Source: Lachnospiraceae bacterium
Lineage (GTDB): Bacteria; Bacillota; Clostridia; Lachnospirales; Lachnospiraceae
DNA: 34,848 nt
Reading direction: 5' to 3'
NCBI GenBank assembly: GCA_024685495.1
Contig: JAIKVT010000121.1
Location: 1 to 34,848 of the forward strand
The notes beneath the pieces were generated by a model, which was given only the letters and a program-made list of their open reading frames with translations, did not search any database and was not told the DNA's origin. Shown piece after piece: positions 17,987-27,742 of this stretch; the stretch's first letter is position 1, and every line of letters begins with the position of its first letter. Both the position numbers and the translations under genes were made by a program.

Positions 17987-20719
17987 ATGCTACGAATAGA
18001 TAGGGATATATTGAATATAGATCAAGTCATTTGTTCAAATATTGATTTGATAGATTTTGAGACTGTTACTAGATCTTTGGTGGCTCAGAATTTGCTCAGC
18101 TACTCACGTAATCTTGTTGAGCACATTGCTGTAAAACTGTATGGAGAGGGAAGAGATATCGTTGTAGGTTTGCAAACAATCAAGCCTGCAATGGAATATA
18201 TTAAACGGGATAATAGATATCAGTTTTTACGGAGTTTTCATGGGTTTCTTCAAGAATCAGAGTCTCATTATACTCCTGAAAATGAAGGTGCTGAGCGCCT
18301 TGCGCTAAAATACTATCAATATTATTTACTCATAAAGGATTTTATGAAGAAGCAGTTTCAAATGGATATTCTTCATAATCTTGATAAGTTCCCACTGGAC
18401 ACGGATAAAAGCATTCAGGAATATCATGAAAAAATAGCAGATAGACTAAATGTTTTAAGGCCTATAAATGATTTAAACCGAGCACAGAGACTGTATGTTC
18501 ATAAGGTCGTGCCTTTTATTGCGCTGGAAAAGGTTTATTTCGAGGTAACGCTCACACCGGCATATGATACAACAAGTAAATTTGATCGGTTCGTGTGCTA
18601 TTCGTCATTTTGGGTGCCGCCGCATTATTCTTTAAAGGCGGATATATACCACGATGATATCATTCTTGATGATAAAAAGATGCCAATTAATATCCTTTCT
18701 GGTTATATGGTTTCTATAAGGCCGTGTGAACTAAATAATTATGCCAGTATCTTTGGCATTGACATAGATATCAAGGCTAACCATGCGGAATATCGTGGAA
18801 TGATGACATATCTGTCAAAATCCGGAGCCAGTTTGCTGGAAATAGTTCTTTCGTCGGATGGGGAATATAGGCGGATTAAACGGGAAATGTTTTCAAGGAG
18901 TCAGGTGCATCATTTTGAAAACATTTTGGATAAGAGTAGAGCGTTGATATTAAGCGGCAGAGCAGGATCAACAACAATTAGATACTTGCTTCATACTATG
19001 AATAATAAAGTTATTAAGAATCAGCGTAGTGATGAGGGTAATGGGTATCTATCCGGACTAAGGCTAAACTATGGTTGTATTCCTTTCGACACGATGCCAT
19101 TTGCATCTTCTTTGATTCAGCATATTCCAGGGAATTCTGCTCTTTTTGGAAGTGTTGAGAAAGAAGGAAGGGATTGTGAATTCTTTGCCAGCTATATTCA
19201 GTCGAACATGAATATTAATTCCTGTTTGTATACGAAGGAAACAGATATTGTTGAAAGATTTCCTGATGTAGATAAACTGATAGCGGCATTTAATGATAAG
19301 CTATATAAACCAAAGCATTGGAGGAGACGAATAGAAAAATTTGGCAAAAACCTCTATGTTGTAGAAGCGTTTGATAATACAAAGAAGGTAATCGAAAAGC
19401 TTCAAGAATGTTCTCAAAGCGGTATGCAGGGGTATGACGCAGCAATATCTTCGTGGATCGATTCACAAACTGACATTGATAGCGAAGAAAAGAAATATAT
19501 CCTTCTTGATATGTTTACAAAATCTTGTGTGGCTTTAATATATGGCGCGGCAGGAACGGGGAAAACATATCTAATTAACCATATTTCTCAGTTTTTCGGC
19601 GACTATGAAAAGTTGTATTTGGCAAATACAAATCCAGCGGTTGAAAATCTTAAAAGGAAAGTGAATGCGCAGAACTGCAGGTTCTCAACAATAAAGAAGT
19701 ATCTTATGTCACAGTGTGTCCAAACGGAATACGATATGTTGATCATGGATGAGTGCAGTATGGTTAGCAATGCTGATATGAATGCGATTTTGTCGAAGAC
19801 AAAATATAAAATGATGATCCTTGTGGGAGATACATATCAGATAGAGGCTATAAATTTTGGGAATTGGTTTTCCTTTGCAAGATACTTTATACCGAAAGCA
19901 GCATGGTGGGAGTTGGAAAATCCATATCGTACCAAGGATGAAGGACTTTTGGAATTGTGGAGAAAGGTGCGACTGTTAGAGACGGATCTTACGGAGCATA
20001 TAGTAAGTCATAGATATTCTTCAAAATTGGACTCTACTGTTTTTGATAGGCGAACAGAGGATGAAATTATTCTGTGCTTGAATTATGACGGATTGTACGG
20101 GATTAATAATATTAACAGATTTCTGCAGAATAATAATCCCAATAAAGCGTTCTACTGGGATTTGTGGACCTTCAAAGTGGGAGATCCTATTCTTTTTAAC
20201 GAATCTGAAAGATTCACACCGGTTCTATATAACAATTTGAAGGGTACCATTGTAGATATAGAAGCAGATAATGTGGCAGAAGAAATTTGGTTTTCGATAG
20301 AGGTTGATAAGCCATTGATGGCTATTGATGCTGACAATGTCGGATTGGAATTGCTGGAACCCTTAAATTCTGGCAAGTCAGTAATTCGCTTTAAGGTGAA
20401 AAAGAAAAAAGAATCTGACGATGACAGGGACTTTGCAGATGATACAGATATCCCATTTCAGGTTGCCTATGCCGTATCCATACATAAAGCCCAAGGTTTA
20501 GAATATGATTCTGTAAAGGTGATAATAACAAGAGATATTGATGAAATGATCACACATAATATTTTCTATACTGCAATAACACGGTCGAAGAAGTATTTGA
20601 AAATATTCTGGAGTCCAGAAACAATGCAGAGTGTCATAAGTAAATTTGAAACGATGAATGTAAGAAATGACGCGAATATTTTTTCTGCACAAAGCGGAAT
20701 CAAAATGCATAGGTTGTAA
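17987..20719 (+). CDS. SF1 (UvrD/RecD-like) helicase with large unrecognised N-terminal region
   Basis: ALIYGAAGTGKTYLI (Walker A), DMLIMDECSMVS (motif II), ILVGDTYQIEAI (motif III), NPYRT, YAVSIHKAQGLEYDSVKVII and FYTAITRSKKYLKIF (motifs V/VI). Confidence 0.88.
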   Translation: MLRIDRDILNIDQVICSNIDLIDFETVTRSLVAQNLLSYSRNLVEHIAVKLYGEGRDIVVGLQTIKPAMEYIKRDNRYQFLRSFHGFLQESESHYTPENEGAERLALKYYQYYLLIKDFMKKQFQMDILHNLDKFPLDTDKSIQEYHEKIADRLNVLRPINDLNRAQRLYVHKVVPFIALEKVYFEVTLTPAYDTTSKFDRFVCYSSFWVPPHYSLKADIYHDDIILDDKKMPINILSGYMVSIRPCELNNYASIFGIDIDIKANHAEYRGMMTYLSKSGASLLEIVLSSDGEYRRIKREMFSRSQVHHFENILDKSRALILSGRAGSTTIRYLLHTMNNKVIKNQRSDEGNGYLSGLRLNYGCIPFDTMPFASSLIQHIPGNSALFGSVEKEGRDCEFFASYIQSNMNINSCLYTKETDIVERFPDVDKLIAAFNDKLYKPKHWRRRIEKFGKNLYVVEAFDNTKKVIEKLQECSQSGMQGYDAAISSWIDSQTDIDSEEKKYILLDMFTKSCVALIYGAAGTGKTYLINHISQFFGDYEKLYLANTNPAVENLKRKVNAQNCRFSTIKKYLMSQCVQTEYDMLIMDECSMVSNADMNAILSKTKYKMMILVGDTYQIEAINFGNWFSFARYFIPKAAWWELENPYRTKDEGLLELWRKVRLLETDLTEHIVSHRYSSKLDSTVFDRRTEDEIILCLNYDGLYGINNINRFLQNNNPNKAFYWDLWTFKVGDPILFNESERFTPVLYNNLKGTIVDIEADNVAEEIWFSIEVDKPLMAIDADNVGLELLEPLNSGKSVIRFKVKKKKESDDDRDFADDTDIPFQVAYAVSIHKAQGLEYDSVKVIITRDIDEMITHNIFYTAITRSKKYLKIFWSPETMQSVISKFETMNVRNDANIFSAQSGIKMHRL

Positions 20720-20780
20720 AAGGGTAGTGGCCTTCTGGCGATGTACTGGCAGACGCCATAGAATCTGGAGGTAAATGTTT

Positions 20781-21308
20781 ATGGCATAGAGTCAAAACAT
20801 AGAATATAGGGAAAGCTGGCGAGAGGAATACCGGAAGTGGCTTTGTGGTTTTGCCAATACTCAAGGCGGCACCAGCCACATCGGTATCGATGATGCCGAG
20901 AAAGTTGTCGGCGTGAAGGATGTCAAAAAGTTAATGGAAGATATTCCGAATAAAACCCAGTCGGGATTGGATATCGTTGCAGATGTGAATAAGCATATGA
21001 AGGATGGGAAAGACTATCTTGAAATAAAAGTTGTTCCGAGTTCATTTTCCATTTCCCGGCGCTCAAGAGTGCTCTTATAGATTAGCCCAAAGCACCAAAG
21101 CACGGAAAAGCACGGTGCTTTGGACGATGCAATGGTGCTTAGGATTGTTGAAATTTTGAAGGAGCAACCTGACATTTCTCAGGAGGCATTAGGCGAAAGC
21201 TTGGGCGTAACACGACGAGTTGTACAAAAGTTTATTAAAGTTCTTAAAGAAACCGGTCGCATTGAACGTGTTGGTGGTAAGCGTTATGGTCATTGGAAGG
21301 TAAAATAG
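20781..21308 (+). pseudogene. decayed AlbA_2-type regulator; C-terminal wHTH segment remains open (21120-21308)
   Basis: MA*SQNIEYRESWREEYRKWLCGFANTQGGTSHIGIDDAEKVVGVKDVKKLMEDIPNK..; TAG at codon 3; internal loss of the ATPase region; C-terminal ISQEALGESLGVTRRVVQKFIKVLKETGRIERVGGKRYGHWKVK. Confidence 0.75.
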
Positions 21309-21325
21309 GCTATTAAGTAGATATA

Positions 21326-23041
21326 CTATCTCTCGATATCTAATATACGCTTTCTTTGATGCTCAAGGCTAGGCTCTTGTAGCATATTATCAACATTACG
21401 TTTAATTGTATAGAGTCGTTTTTCTTCATTTTTGGCAGATTTATAGCGCGCACGGATAGGTTGTTGCTTTTTGATGAGCTTATCCCTTGTGGATTTTAGC
21501 GTGTTTAATGTAGGAGTCTTGCCTGGAGCAACTTTTATATAGGCTCGGGAGGGCAGAGTGCCTTCCTCAATATGCTCTTTTATGTATCGCTGGGCTGCTT
21601 CATAGAGCACGATTTCCGTCCTGTGTTCAAATCTAAATCTATCTTTGTTTCTTGCCTTCAAATAGGCATTATATACGTCCTTATTGACAAGATATTGACC
21701 GGTGTAGTGTATCTGCTCATTAAGTGCATCTATGCTATTTTCAGAATTCTTCAGAGCAGAACGAGCGTTGTATAGCTTATCGCGGGTATTCTGATATGCA
21801 TTATCTAAGGCTTCTCTGCTACTAATACCATGTTCTTCCATGTATATGATAGTGTCTGCCATATCTTTAAGGTTATTAATCTTAATACCACGGTCGATAG
21901 CACGGTTGGTAGTTGTGATGGCAGATATCTGTAAATCACGCACGAACGGAAGCCTTGTATCCATAGTAAATGCTGGAGGATACTTGATGTTTCGTCTTCT
22001 TACAGAATCGAGCTTCTCAAGGTTAGATGTTTTACGGTCAGGTGTGCTATGTTCAATAGGAACCCTATTCTTGGTGGCTTCATTAGTATTGTTCCTAAAA
22101 GTTTTGTTAACTCTATTATCAGCATTTGCCCTAGTCCTATTCTTATTCCTAGCATTTTCCTTAAAACGAACACGCAAAAAATCTTCCGTATAATCCGTTC
22201 CCAGAGCCCTTCCACGTATAGCCTTCTTATAATTAGGCAGGATATAACTGTATCTTCCACGACTAATTTTAAATGTGATATTATATTTGCTTTTAAGAAT
22301 ATGGGCAAACTCTTTTTCAGATCTGCTTTTGGCGAAAGCGTACTCTATAGCAGAGCGCAGGATATCCTTGTTAGTTCTGAAGCTTTCCCCTTTAGCTTCT
22401 TTTCCACGTTCTTTAGCCCAATATTCCTTCTCTGTAACTCTTTTCTTGGCAGGCTTCTTTAAGTCTACCTGATGTAACTTCTTCCGCTTGCATACGTCCA
22501 TTAGGTCGATTTTAAGGTATTCAAGGTATTTATCTGTAAGATGATGCTTATAACCGGCACGGCAGTCAATTTTTCTCTCCATAAAGTAACGTCTTTTAAC
22601 ATCTCGTTTTCTCAAACTATTAAAGATTATATGCACATGTATGTTTCCACTTCCATGTTCACCGTCATCATGAGTACAGACGATTGCCTGGTGCCCGGGA
22701 AAATTTCTTTCGGCGTATTCCATTCCGATTTGCTGTGCGTCCTTCATAGTGAGCTTGCCTTCAATAGCATCCTTCGGATCAAAGCTTATGATGTAATGGT
22801 GGGATTTTATATCGCCGTATTTCTGATTCTTGTGGTATCTATTATTAAGCATTCTACATTCGGCATCGAAAGTGGATACATTACAGTTAAGAGAATCAAT
22901 TATAAAATTTTCGCGCATAATAAGACGACCGTTCTCATCTTCAATAGAACGATTAGTAAGTCTGTCTTGTTCATACATAAGATATTCAACTGCTCTCCCA
23001 TAGTTTGCACTTTTTGATGATAAATGTTTTAAGATTGCCAT
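21326..23041 (-). CDS. relaxase/mobilization nuclease (MobP-like, VirD2-type)
   Basis: HHYIISFDPKD, GNIHVHIIFNSLR (HxHxIIF), Lys/Arg-rich C terminus. Confidence 0.88.
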   Translation of the reverse strand: MAILKHLSSKSANYGRAVEYLMYEQDRLTNRSIEDENGRLIMRENFIIDSLNCNVSTFDAECRMLNNRYHKNQKYGDIKSHHYIISFDPKDAIEGKLTMKDAQQIGMEYAERNFPGHQAIVCTHDDGEHGSGNIHVHIIFNSLRKRDVKRRYFMERKIDCRAGYKHHLTDKYLEYLKIDLMDVCKRKKLHQVDLKKPAKKRVTEKEYWAKERGKEAKGESFRTNKDILRSAIEYAFAKSRSEKEFAHILKSKYNITFKISRGRYSYILPNYKKAIRGRALGTDYTEDFLRVRFKENARNKNRTRANADNRVNKTFRNNTNEATKNRVPIEHSTPDRKTSNLEKLDSVRRRNIKYPPAFTMDTRLPFVRDLQISAITTTNRAIDRGIKINNLKDMADTIIYMEEHGISSREALDNAYQNTRDKLYNARSALKNSENSIDALNEQIHYTGQYLVNKDVYNAYLKARNKDRFRFEHRTEIVLYEAAQRYIKEHIEEGTLPSRAYIKVAPGKTPTLNTLKSTRDKLIKKQQPIRARYKSAKNEEKRLYTIKRNVDNMLQEPSLEHQRKRILDIER

Positions 23042-23042
23042 A

Positions 23043-23405
23043 TCACTTCTCCAATAATTCGTTAATCCTATTCGTTAATTCTCGTAAGTCATCCGCGCGA
23101 GAAATCAAATCGTTAGCTATCGGTTCTGTGAAATCATATCCACTATTTAGATGATGAGCGATTTGATTAAGATTGATTCCAATTTTATGAAATTCTTCTG
23201 TGAGTGCTGAGGCTTTTGCTAGTTCGGACTTATTGTTTTTTGAAATCACAACCTTTCCGTTTTTGATTTGCTCTCTTACAAAATCCGAAATCGATATTTT
23301 TGATTTTCTTGATTTAGATTTCAAATTATCTAATTCCTGATCGGTCAATCGAAAGGTAATTCTGTTTCCTCTTTCTTCAGATTTTTCTTTCCTTGGTCTA
23401 CTCAT
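23043..23405 (-). CDS. MobC-like relaxosome accessory protein
   Basis: ITFRLTDQELDNLKSKSRKSKISISDFVREQI (RHH-like) and HKIGINLNQIAHHLNSG. Confidence 0.85.
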   Translation of the reverse strand: MSRPRKEKSEERGNRITFRLTDQELDNLKSKSRKSKISISDFVREQIKNGKVVISKNNKSELAKASALTEEFHKIGINLNQIAHHLNSGYDFTEPIANDLISRADDLRELTNRINELLEK

Positions 23406-23434
23406 TTTGAATTCCTCCTGTGTGAAAATTGATT

Positions 23435-23610
23435 ATCGACGGAGTCGATTTGTGCGAAGCACCATTGCTGTTTTCTGCGAAGCAGAAAACCATTATCGGG
23501 TCTGGGGTGATAACCCCAGCAAGATTTGCCGAAGGCAGACAAAACGAGCGTAGCGAGTTTTTGTCTGACGCAGGCGAATCTTGCGTTAACTAAGTAGTGC
23601 CCTTTATATA
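23435..23610. other. putative origin of transfer (oriT): cluster of short hairpins
   Basis: Immediately upstream of mobC/relaxase; ATCGAC-GGA-GTCGAT, GTGC-GAA-GCAC, GTTTTCTGC-GAA-GCAGAAAAC, CTGGGGT-GATA-ACCCCAG, TGCC-GAA-GGCA, CAGACAAAA..TTTTGTCTG, then TAAGTAGTGCCCT. Confidence 0.65.
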
Positions 23611-23800
23611 TAGAAATTTCAGAGCACTTATTTTTACTTCTTTCAGATGTTATTTTGAATTAGTAAAAATTCATTGCTTTAAATTTCTATAAAATGAGGG
23701 GCAAAAAATCCCTTTACTAATAACAAATCTAGAACACTAAAAGTAAACATCTCTGAAAAATTATTTGAAAATGTTTACTTTGACCTTCGTAGATTTGTTA
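23609..23800. repeat. AT-rich region with nested inverted repeats upstream of xis
   Basis: TATAGAAATTT (23609) / AAATTTCTATA (23681); TAACAAATCT (23721) / AGATTTGTTA (23791); AAAGTAAACAT (23740) / ATGTTTACTTT (23771). Confidence 0.75.
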
Positions 23801-23821
23801 TACATGGGAGGTTTATAAGAT

Positions 23822-24040
23822 ATGGTCAATAAGGAAAACAATTTGGTTCTACCTTGGTGGAAGAAATATACGTTGACATTGAATGAGGCATCGGAATATT
23901 TCGGAATCGGATACAAGAAGCTTAAACTTTTTGTTCAAGAACATAAGGATGATGACTTTGTTTTGTGGAACGGTAACAGAGCGTTAATCAAACGAGCACA
24001 GTTTGAAAAGTACATGGATGAAAAGATGAATGTAATTTAG
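23822..24040 (+). CDS. excisionase, Tn916 Xis-like
   Basis: LPWWKKYTLTLNEASEYFGIGYKKLKLFVQEH...FVLWNGNRALIKRAQFEKYMDE; directly upstream of the integrase. Confidence 0.85.
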   Translation: MVNKENNLVLPWWKKYTLTLNEASEYFGIGYKKLKLFVQEHKDDDFVLWNGNRALIKRAQFEKYMDEKMNVI

Positions 24041-24171
24041 CCTGATGACAAGGTTCTTATAGAGAAAGAGCTGGTTCTGTGTTATGCTATTTGTACATAG
24101 TTATATAGGACTATGTATCTATAAAAGCATATAGAATACGGCTCTCCGAATAAGAAAGGAGACAACGTAGA

Positions 24172-25449
24172 ATGAGCGAGAAAAGACGAGATAATAAGAA
24201 TCGTATTTTACGCACAGGGGAGAGCCAGGATGCGGACGGACGCTATAGGTTTAGATATACTGACTCTAATGGTAAACGTAAATCGGTTTACAGTTGGAGA
24301 TTGGTGGCGACTGATAGTCTTCCGTACGGTAAAAGAGACAACTTGCCTCTGCGAGAACAAGAAAAAACTATTAACAGAGATCTTGAGGATGATATTCTTC
24401 CTGATGGTGGTGGACTTACAGTTCTTCAGCTGTCGAAGAAATATGTTGCAACAAAAACCGGAGTTAAGCATACGACGAGAGCCGGATATGGAACAGTACT
24501 CAGATTATTGGAAAGAGATCCATTTGGCGCTAAGAGAATCGATAGAGTAAGACTCTCTGATGCCAAAGAATGGTTGATTAAATTACAGCAGGTGGATAAG
24601 AAAAGCTATTCTTCTATTCATACTATTAGAGGAGTGCTTCGCCCAGCGTTTCAGATGGCTGTCGATGATGACATACTTCGGAAGAATCCATTTGATTTCC
24701 TGATAGCTACTGTTTTGGTAAATGATTCTGTAACAAGGGAAGCTATTTCGAGAAAGCAAGAAAGGACATTTCTTGAATTTGTTAAGAATGACTCACATTT
24801 CTGTAGATATTACGATGGCTTTTACATTCTTTTTAATACGGGGATGCGTATTTCGGAGTTCACAGGCTTAACCATATCAGATGTCGATATGGAGAACAGG
24901 ACGATTAACATTGACCATCAATTACAGAAGACAGGGACATTAGTATATATTAATACAACTAAAACCAATGCCGGGAAGAGAGTTATTCCGATGCAGGATG
25001 ATGTGTATGAGTGCTTTGAGAGAATCCTTGCAAGAAGACCAAAGTTAAAGGTGGAGCCGATGATTGATGGTTATTCCGGATTTCTTTGGTTTGACAAGGA
25101 TGGGAAGCCGATGGTTGCGCTGCATTGGGAGAAGTACTTTCAGCATGCGGTTGATAAGTATAATAGCATTTATCGTGTACAGCTTCCGAGAATTACACCG
25201 CATGTGTGCCGTCATACATATTGTTCGAATATGGCTAAGTCGGGAATGAATCCAAAGGTACTGCAATACCTTATGGGTCACTCTGATATAAGTGTTACGT
25301 TGAATACGTATACTCATCTGAAGTTCGATGATGCCAAGGACGAGATGGAGAAGATGGCTAAGAAACAGGCCGAGGCAAATGAAGAGTATAAGAAGTTGGG
25401 CATAAAAGATAATGAGCATTCGGTAATAAAATTTGGTGCGAATGGCTGA
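24172..25449 (+). CDS. tyrosine site-specific integrase, Tn916-type
   Basis: N-terminal GRYRFRYTDSNGKRKSVYSWRL arm-binding-like domain; LFNTGMRISEFTGLTISDVD; HVCRHTYCSNMAKSGMNPKVLQYLMGHSDISVTLNTYTH (HxxR..GH..Y). Confidence 0.95.
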   Translation: MSEKRRDNKNRILRTGESQDADGRYRFRYTDSNGKRKSVYSWRLVATDSLPYGKRDNLPLREQEKTINRDLEDDILPDGGGLTVLQLSKKYVATKTGVKHTTRAGYGTVLRLLERDPFGAKRIDRVRLSDAKEWLIKLQQVDKKSYSSIHTIRGVLRPAFQMAVDDDILRKNPFDFLIATVLVNDSVTREAISRKQERTFLEFVKNDSHFCRYYDGFYILFNTGMRISEFTGLTISDVDMENRTINIDHQLQKTGTLVYINTTKTNAGKRVIPMQDDVYECFERILARRPKLKVEPMIDGYSGFLWFDKDGKPMVALHWEKYFQHAVDKYNSIYRVQLPRITPHVCRHTYCSNMAKSGMNPKVLQYLMGHSDISVTLNTYTHLKFDDAKDEMEKMAKKQAEANEEYKKLGIKDNEHSVIKFGANG

Positions 25450-25520
25450 AAAACCGCAGAAAATAAGGGCTTAGAAAAAATTATGCCATAGGAAAACGGC
25501 AAATGTCGGAATAATATTTG

Positions 25521-25694
25521 AATGGTCTAAAATGAAAAAATTAGGCCAATTTAGACCAATTTTTAGACCATTTGAAGGACGAAATAGGCTGAGATAAGCC
25601 GAGAAATGCCGAACAACGGTCATTTGACCAAAATTCCGAAAACCTTGAAAAAAGGCTAATATCCGAGATAAATCCGGGATAAACCGAGATAAAA
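25521..25694. repeat. element right-end region with putative integrase arm sites
   Basis: AATGGTCTAAAA (25521) / TTTTAGACCATT (25561) perfect 12-bp inverted repeat; direct TTAGRCCAAT repeats; TCCGAGATAAA/TCCGGGATAAA/CCGAGATAAA at 25662-25693. Confidence 0.6.
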
Positions 25695-25710
25695 CAAGAG
25701 AGGAAAATGA

Positions 25711-26217
25711 ATGACTAGGATACTATTCATCTGCCACGGCAACATCTGTCGCTCGCCGATGGCGGAATTTGTTATGAAAGATATGGTGGAGAAGCTCGGG
25801 GTGCAGCAGGACTTTTATATCGAGTCGGCGGCGACGAGCACCGAGGAGATCTGGGGCCGTGAGGGTAACCCTATCTATCCGCCTGCCAAAGAGATGCTTA
25901 GGCGCCACGGAATCGGCAGGACTGCCTACACGGATTTTAGCGGCAAGCGGGCGCGCCAGATCACGAGAAGCGACTACGATAAGTACGATTACATCCTATG
26001 CGCCGATTCGAATAATATAAGAAATGTTAAGCGCATTACGGGCGAAGACTACGACGACAAGATTAAGTTGATGCTCGATATTCCGAAGAGTACCGGCCGA
26101 AGCATCAGCGATCCGTGGTACACGGGAGACTTCGTTGCGGCGTATAATGATGTGCGTTATGGTTGCATTAATCTTCTGAATTATTTAGGATATAATACAG
26201 ACGCATTGTCTGATTAG
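25711..26217 (+). CDS. low molecular weight protein tyrosine phosphatase
   Basis: ILFICHGNICRSPMAE (CX5R P-loop) and SDPWYTGDF. Confidence 0.92.
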   Translation: MTRILFICHGNICRSPMAEFVMKDMVEKLGVQQDFYIESAATSTEEIWGREGNPIYPPAKEMLRRHGIGRTAYTDFSGKRARQITRSDYDKYDYILCADSNNIRNVKRITGEDYDDKIKLMLDIPKSTGRSISDPWYTGDFVAAYNDVRYGCINLLNYLGYNTDALSD

Positions 26218-26299
26218 ACTTCTTTGAAATGTGTCATTAATCGGACATATCTGTCTGATATGAAGTGAAAGGCGAAAGTCTAATATACGGAGGTAAACT

Positions 26300-27742
26300 A
26301 TGCTGGAGAATCTATACCCGAATGAGGTTTTTAAATATTTTGAAGAGATTTCTAACATACCGAGAGGTACATATAACGAGAAAGCAATCAGTGATTATCT
26401 TGTTGCATTTGCCAAGGAGAGAAATTTAGAAGTATATCAGGATGATTTATATAATGTCATAATATTTAAAGAGGCGAGCACAGGGTATGAAGACAGAGAG
26501 CCTATAATACTCCAAGGCCATATGGACATGGTATGCGAACAGGATTCCGATGTTAATAAGGATATGGCGACAGAGCCGATTGAACTTGAGATAGTTGACG
26601 GATTTGTTACTGCGAAGGGTACGACATTAGGCGGTGATGACGGAGTATTTGTGGCCTATGCTCTTGCAGTGCTAGACTCAGATTCTGTTAAGCATCCTAG
26701 GCTTGAAGTAGTATTTACCGCAAGCGAAGAAGACGGTATGGACGGTGCGAGTGGAATAGATTTATCCATGCTTCAAGGACGGAGACTTCTCAATATCGAT
26801 AATGAAGAGGAAGGGCTGATTACTGTTGGTTGCGCAGGCGGATGCAGGCTTAATATTACTTTGCCCGTTCTACGTAAAATGTGTAATTATGACTTGCTCG
26901 AAATCAATATATCCGGTCTTTTGGGAGGCCACTCAGGCTGCGATATTAATAAGGGAAGATTAAGCGCATATACTGCTCTTGACAGGTTAATTAGAAAGCT
27001 GGCTAATGGTGTAGATGTACGTTTGGTTGAATTCAAGACAGGCAATAAGATTAATGTTATATCCAACAGTGCAAGACTACTTATTGCGGTAAGTGATGTT
27101 AAGAAATGTAATGAGTTATTAGATGAGTTTATTAAGGAAATCGATACAGAATACGCCGGCATAGAGAAGGATATTAATATTGAATGTGCTACGGTTCAGG
27201 AAAATGGTGACAGTAAACTTACACCTTTAACTAAAGAATCGACAGATAATGTGATTTCGTTGTTGTCATCTGTTCATCAGGGCATTTACAGGATGAGTAG
27301 TGATATGGAAGGCGCTGTTGATACTTCAATCAACTGTGGAGTATGTACATTATCCGAGAAAGAACTTAGTATGAATGTTCTGGTTAGATCTCAAGTTGAT
27401 TCGAGTGCAGACGACTTAATTGATAGGGTACGATGGGTTGCAAATGGTCAGGGTGCAAAGTGTGAGATATTAGACAGATATCCCGCCTGGCAATATGTTA
27501 GGACTTCACCGCTTAGAGATAAGATGGTTGATATATACGGGGAAATGTTTGGCGTTGAAGCCAAGGTTGAGATAACACATGCAGGATTAGAATGCGGTTT
27601 TATTGCAGAGAAGATTAAGGGAATTGATGCAGTAGCCTTTGGACCTGATGTAAAAGATATCCACACAACGAAAGAGCGATTAGATATTGAATCAGCCGGT
27701 CGAATGTGGGATTATTTAATAAGAATATTAGAAGAGGCATAA
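26300..27742 (+). CDS. pepD: aminoacyl-histidine dipeptidase (M20)
   Basis: ILQGHMDMVCEQ, GTTLGGDDGVFVAYALA, TASEEDGMDGA, HAGLECGF. Confidence 0.92.
   Translation: MLENLYPNEVFKYFEEISNIPRGTYNEKAISDYLVAFAKERNLEVYQDDLYNVIIFKEASTGYEDREPIILQGHMDMVCEQDSDVNKDMATEPIELEIVDGFVTAKGTTLGGDDGVFVAYALAVLDSDSVKHPRLEVVFTASEEDGMDGASGIDLSMLQGRRLLNIDNEEEGLITVGCAGGCRLNITLPVLRKMCNYDLLEINISGLLGGHSGCDINKGRLSAYTALDRLIRKLANGVDVRLVEFKTGNKINVISNSARLLIAVSDVKKCNELLDEFIKEIDTEYAGIEKDINIECATVQENGDSKLTPLTKESTDNVISLLSSVHQGIYRMSSDMEGAVDTSINCGVCTLSEKELSMNVLVRSQVDSSADDLIDRVRWVANGQGAKCEILDRYPAWQYVRTSPLRDKMVDIYGEMFGVEAKVEITHAGLECGFIAEKIKGIDAVAFGPDVKDIHTTKERLDIESAGRMWDYLIRILEEA

Noticed and set aside
21085-21125. Hairpin CCAAAGCAC..GTGCTTTGG
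   Set aside because: Fits low-complexity coding of the His/Lys-rich linker in the AlbA_2 pseudogene rather than a regulatory element.
21572-23017. Several plus-strand ORFs (up to 158 aa) inside the relaxase region
   Set aside because: Antisense to a well-supported relaxase; no RBS or domain motif.
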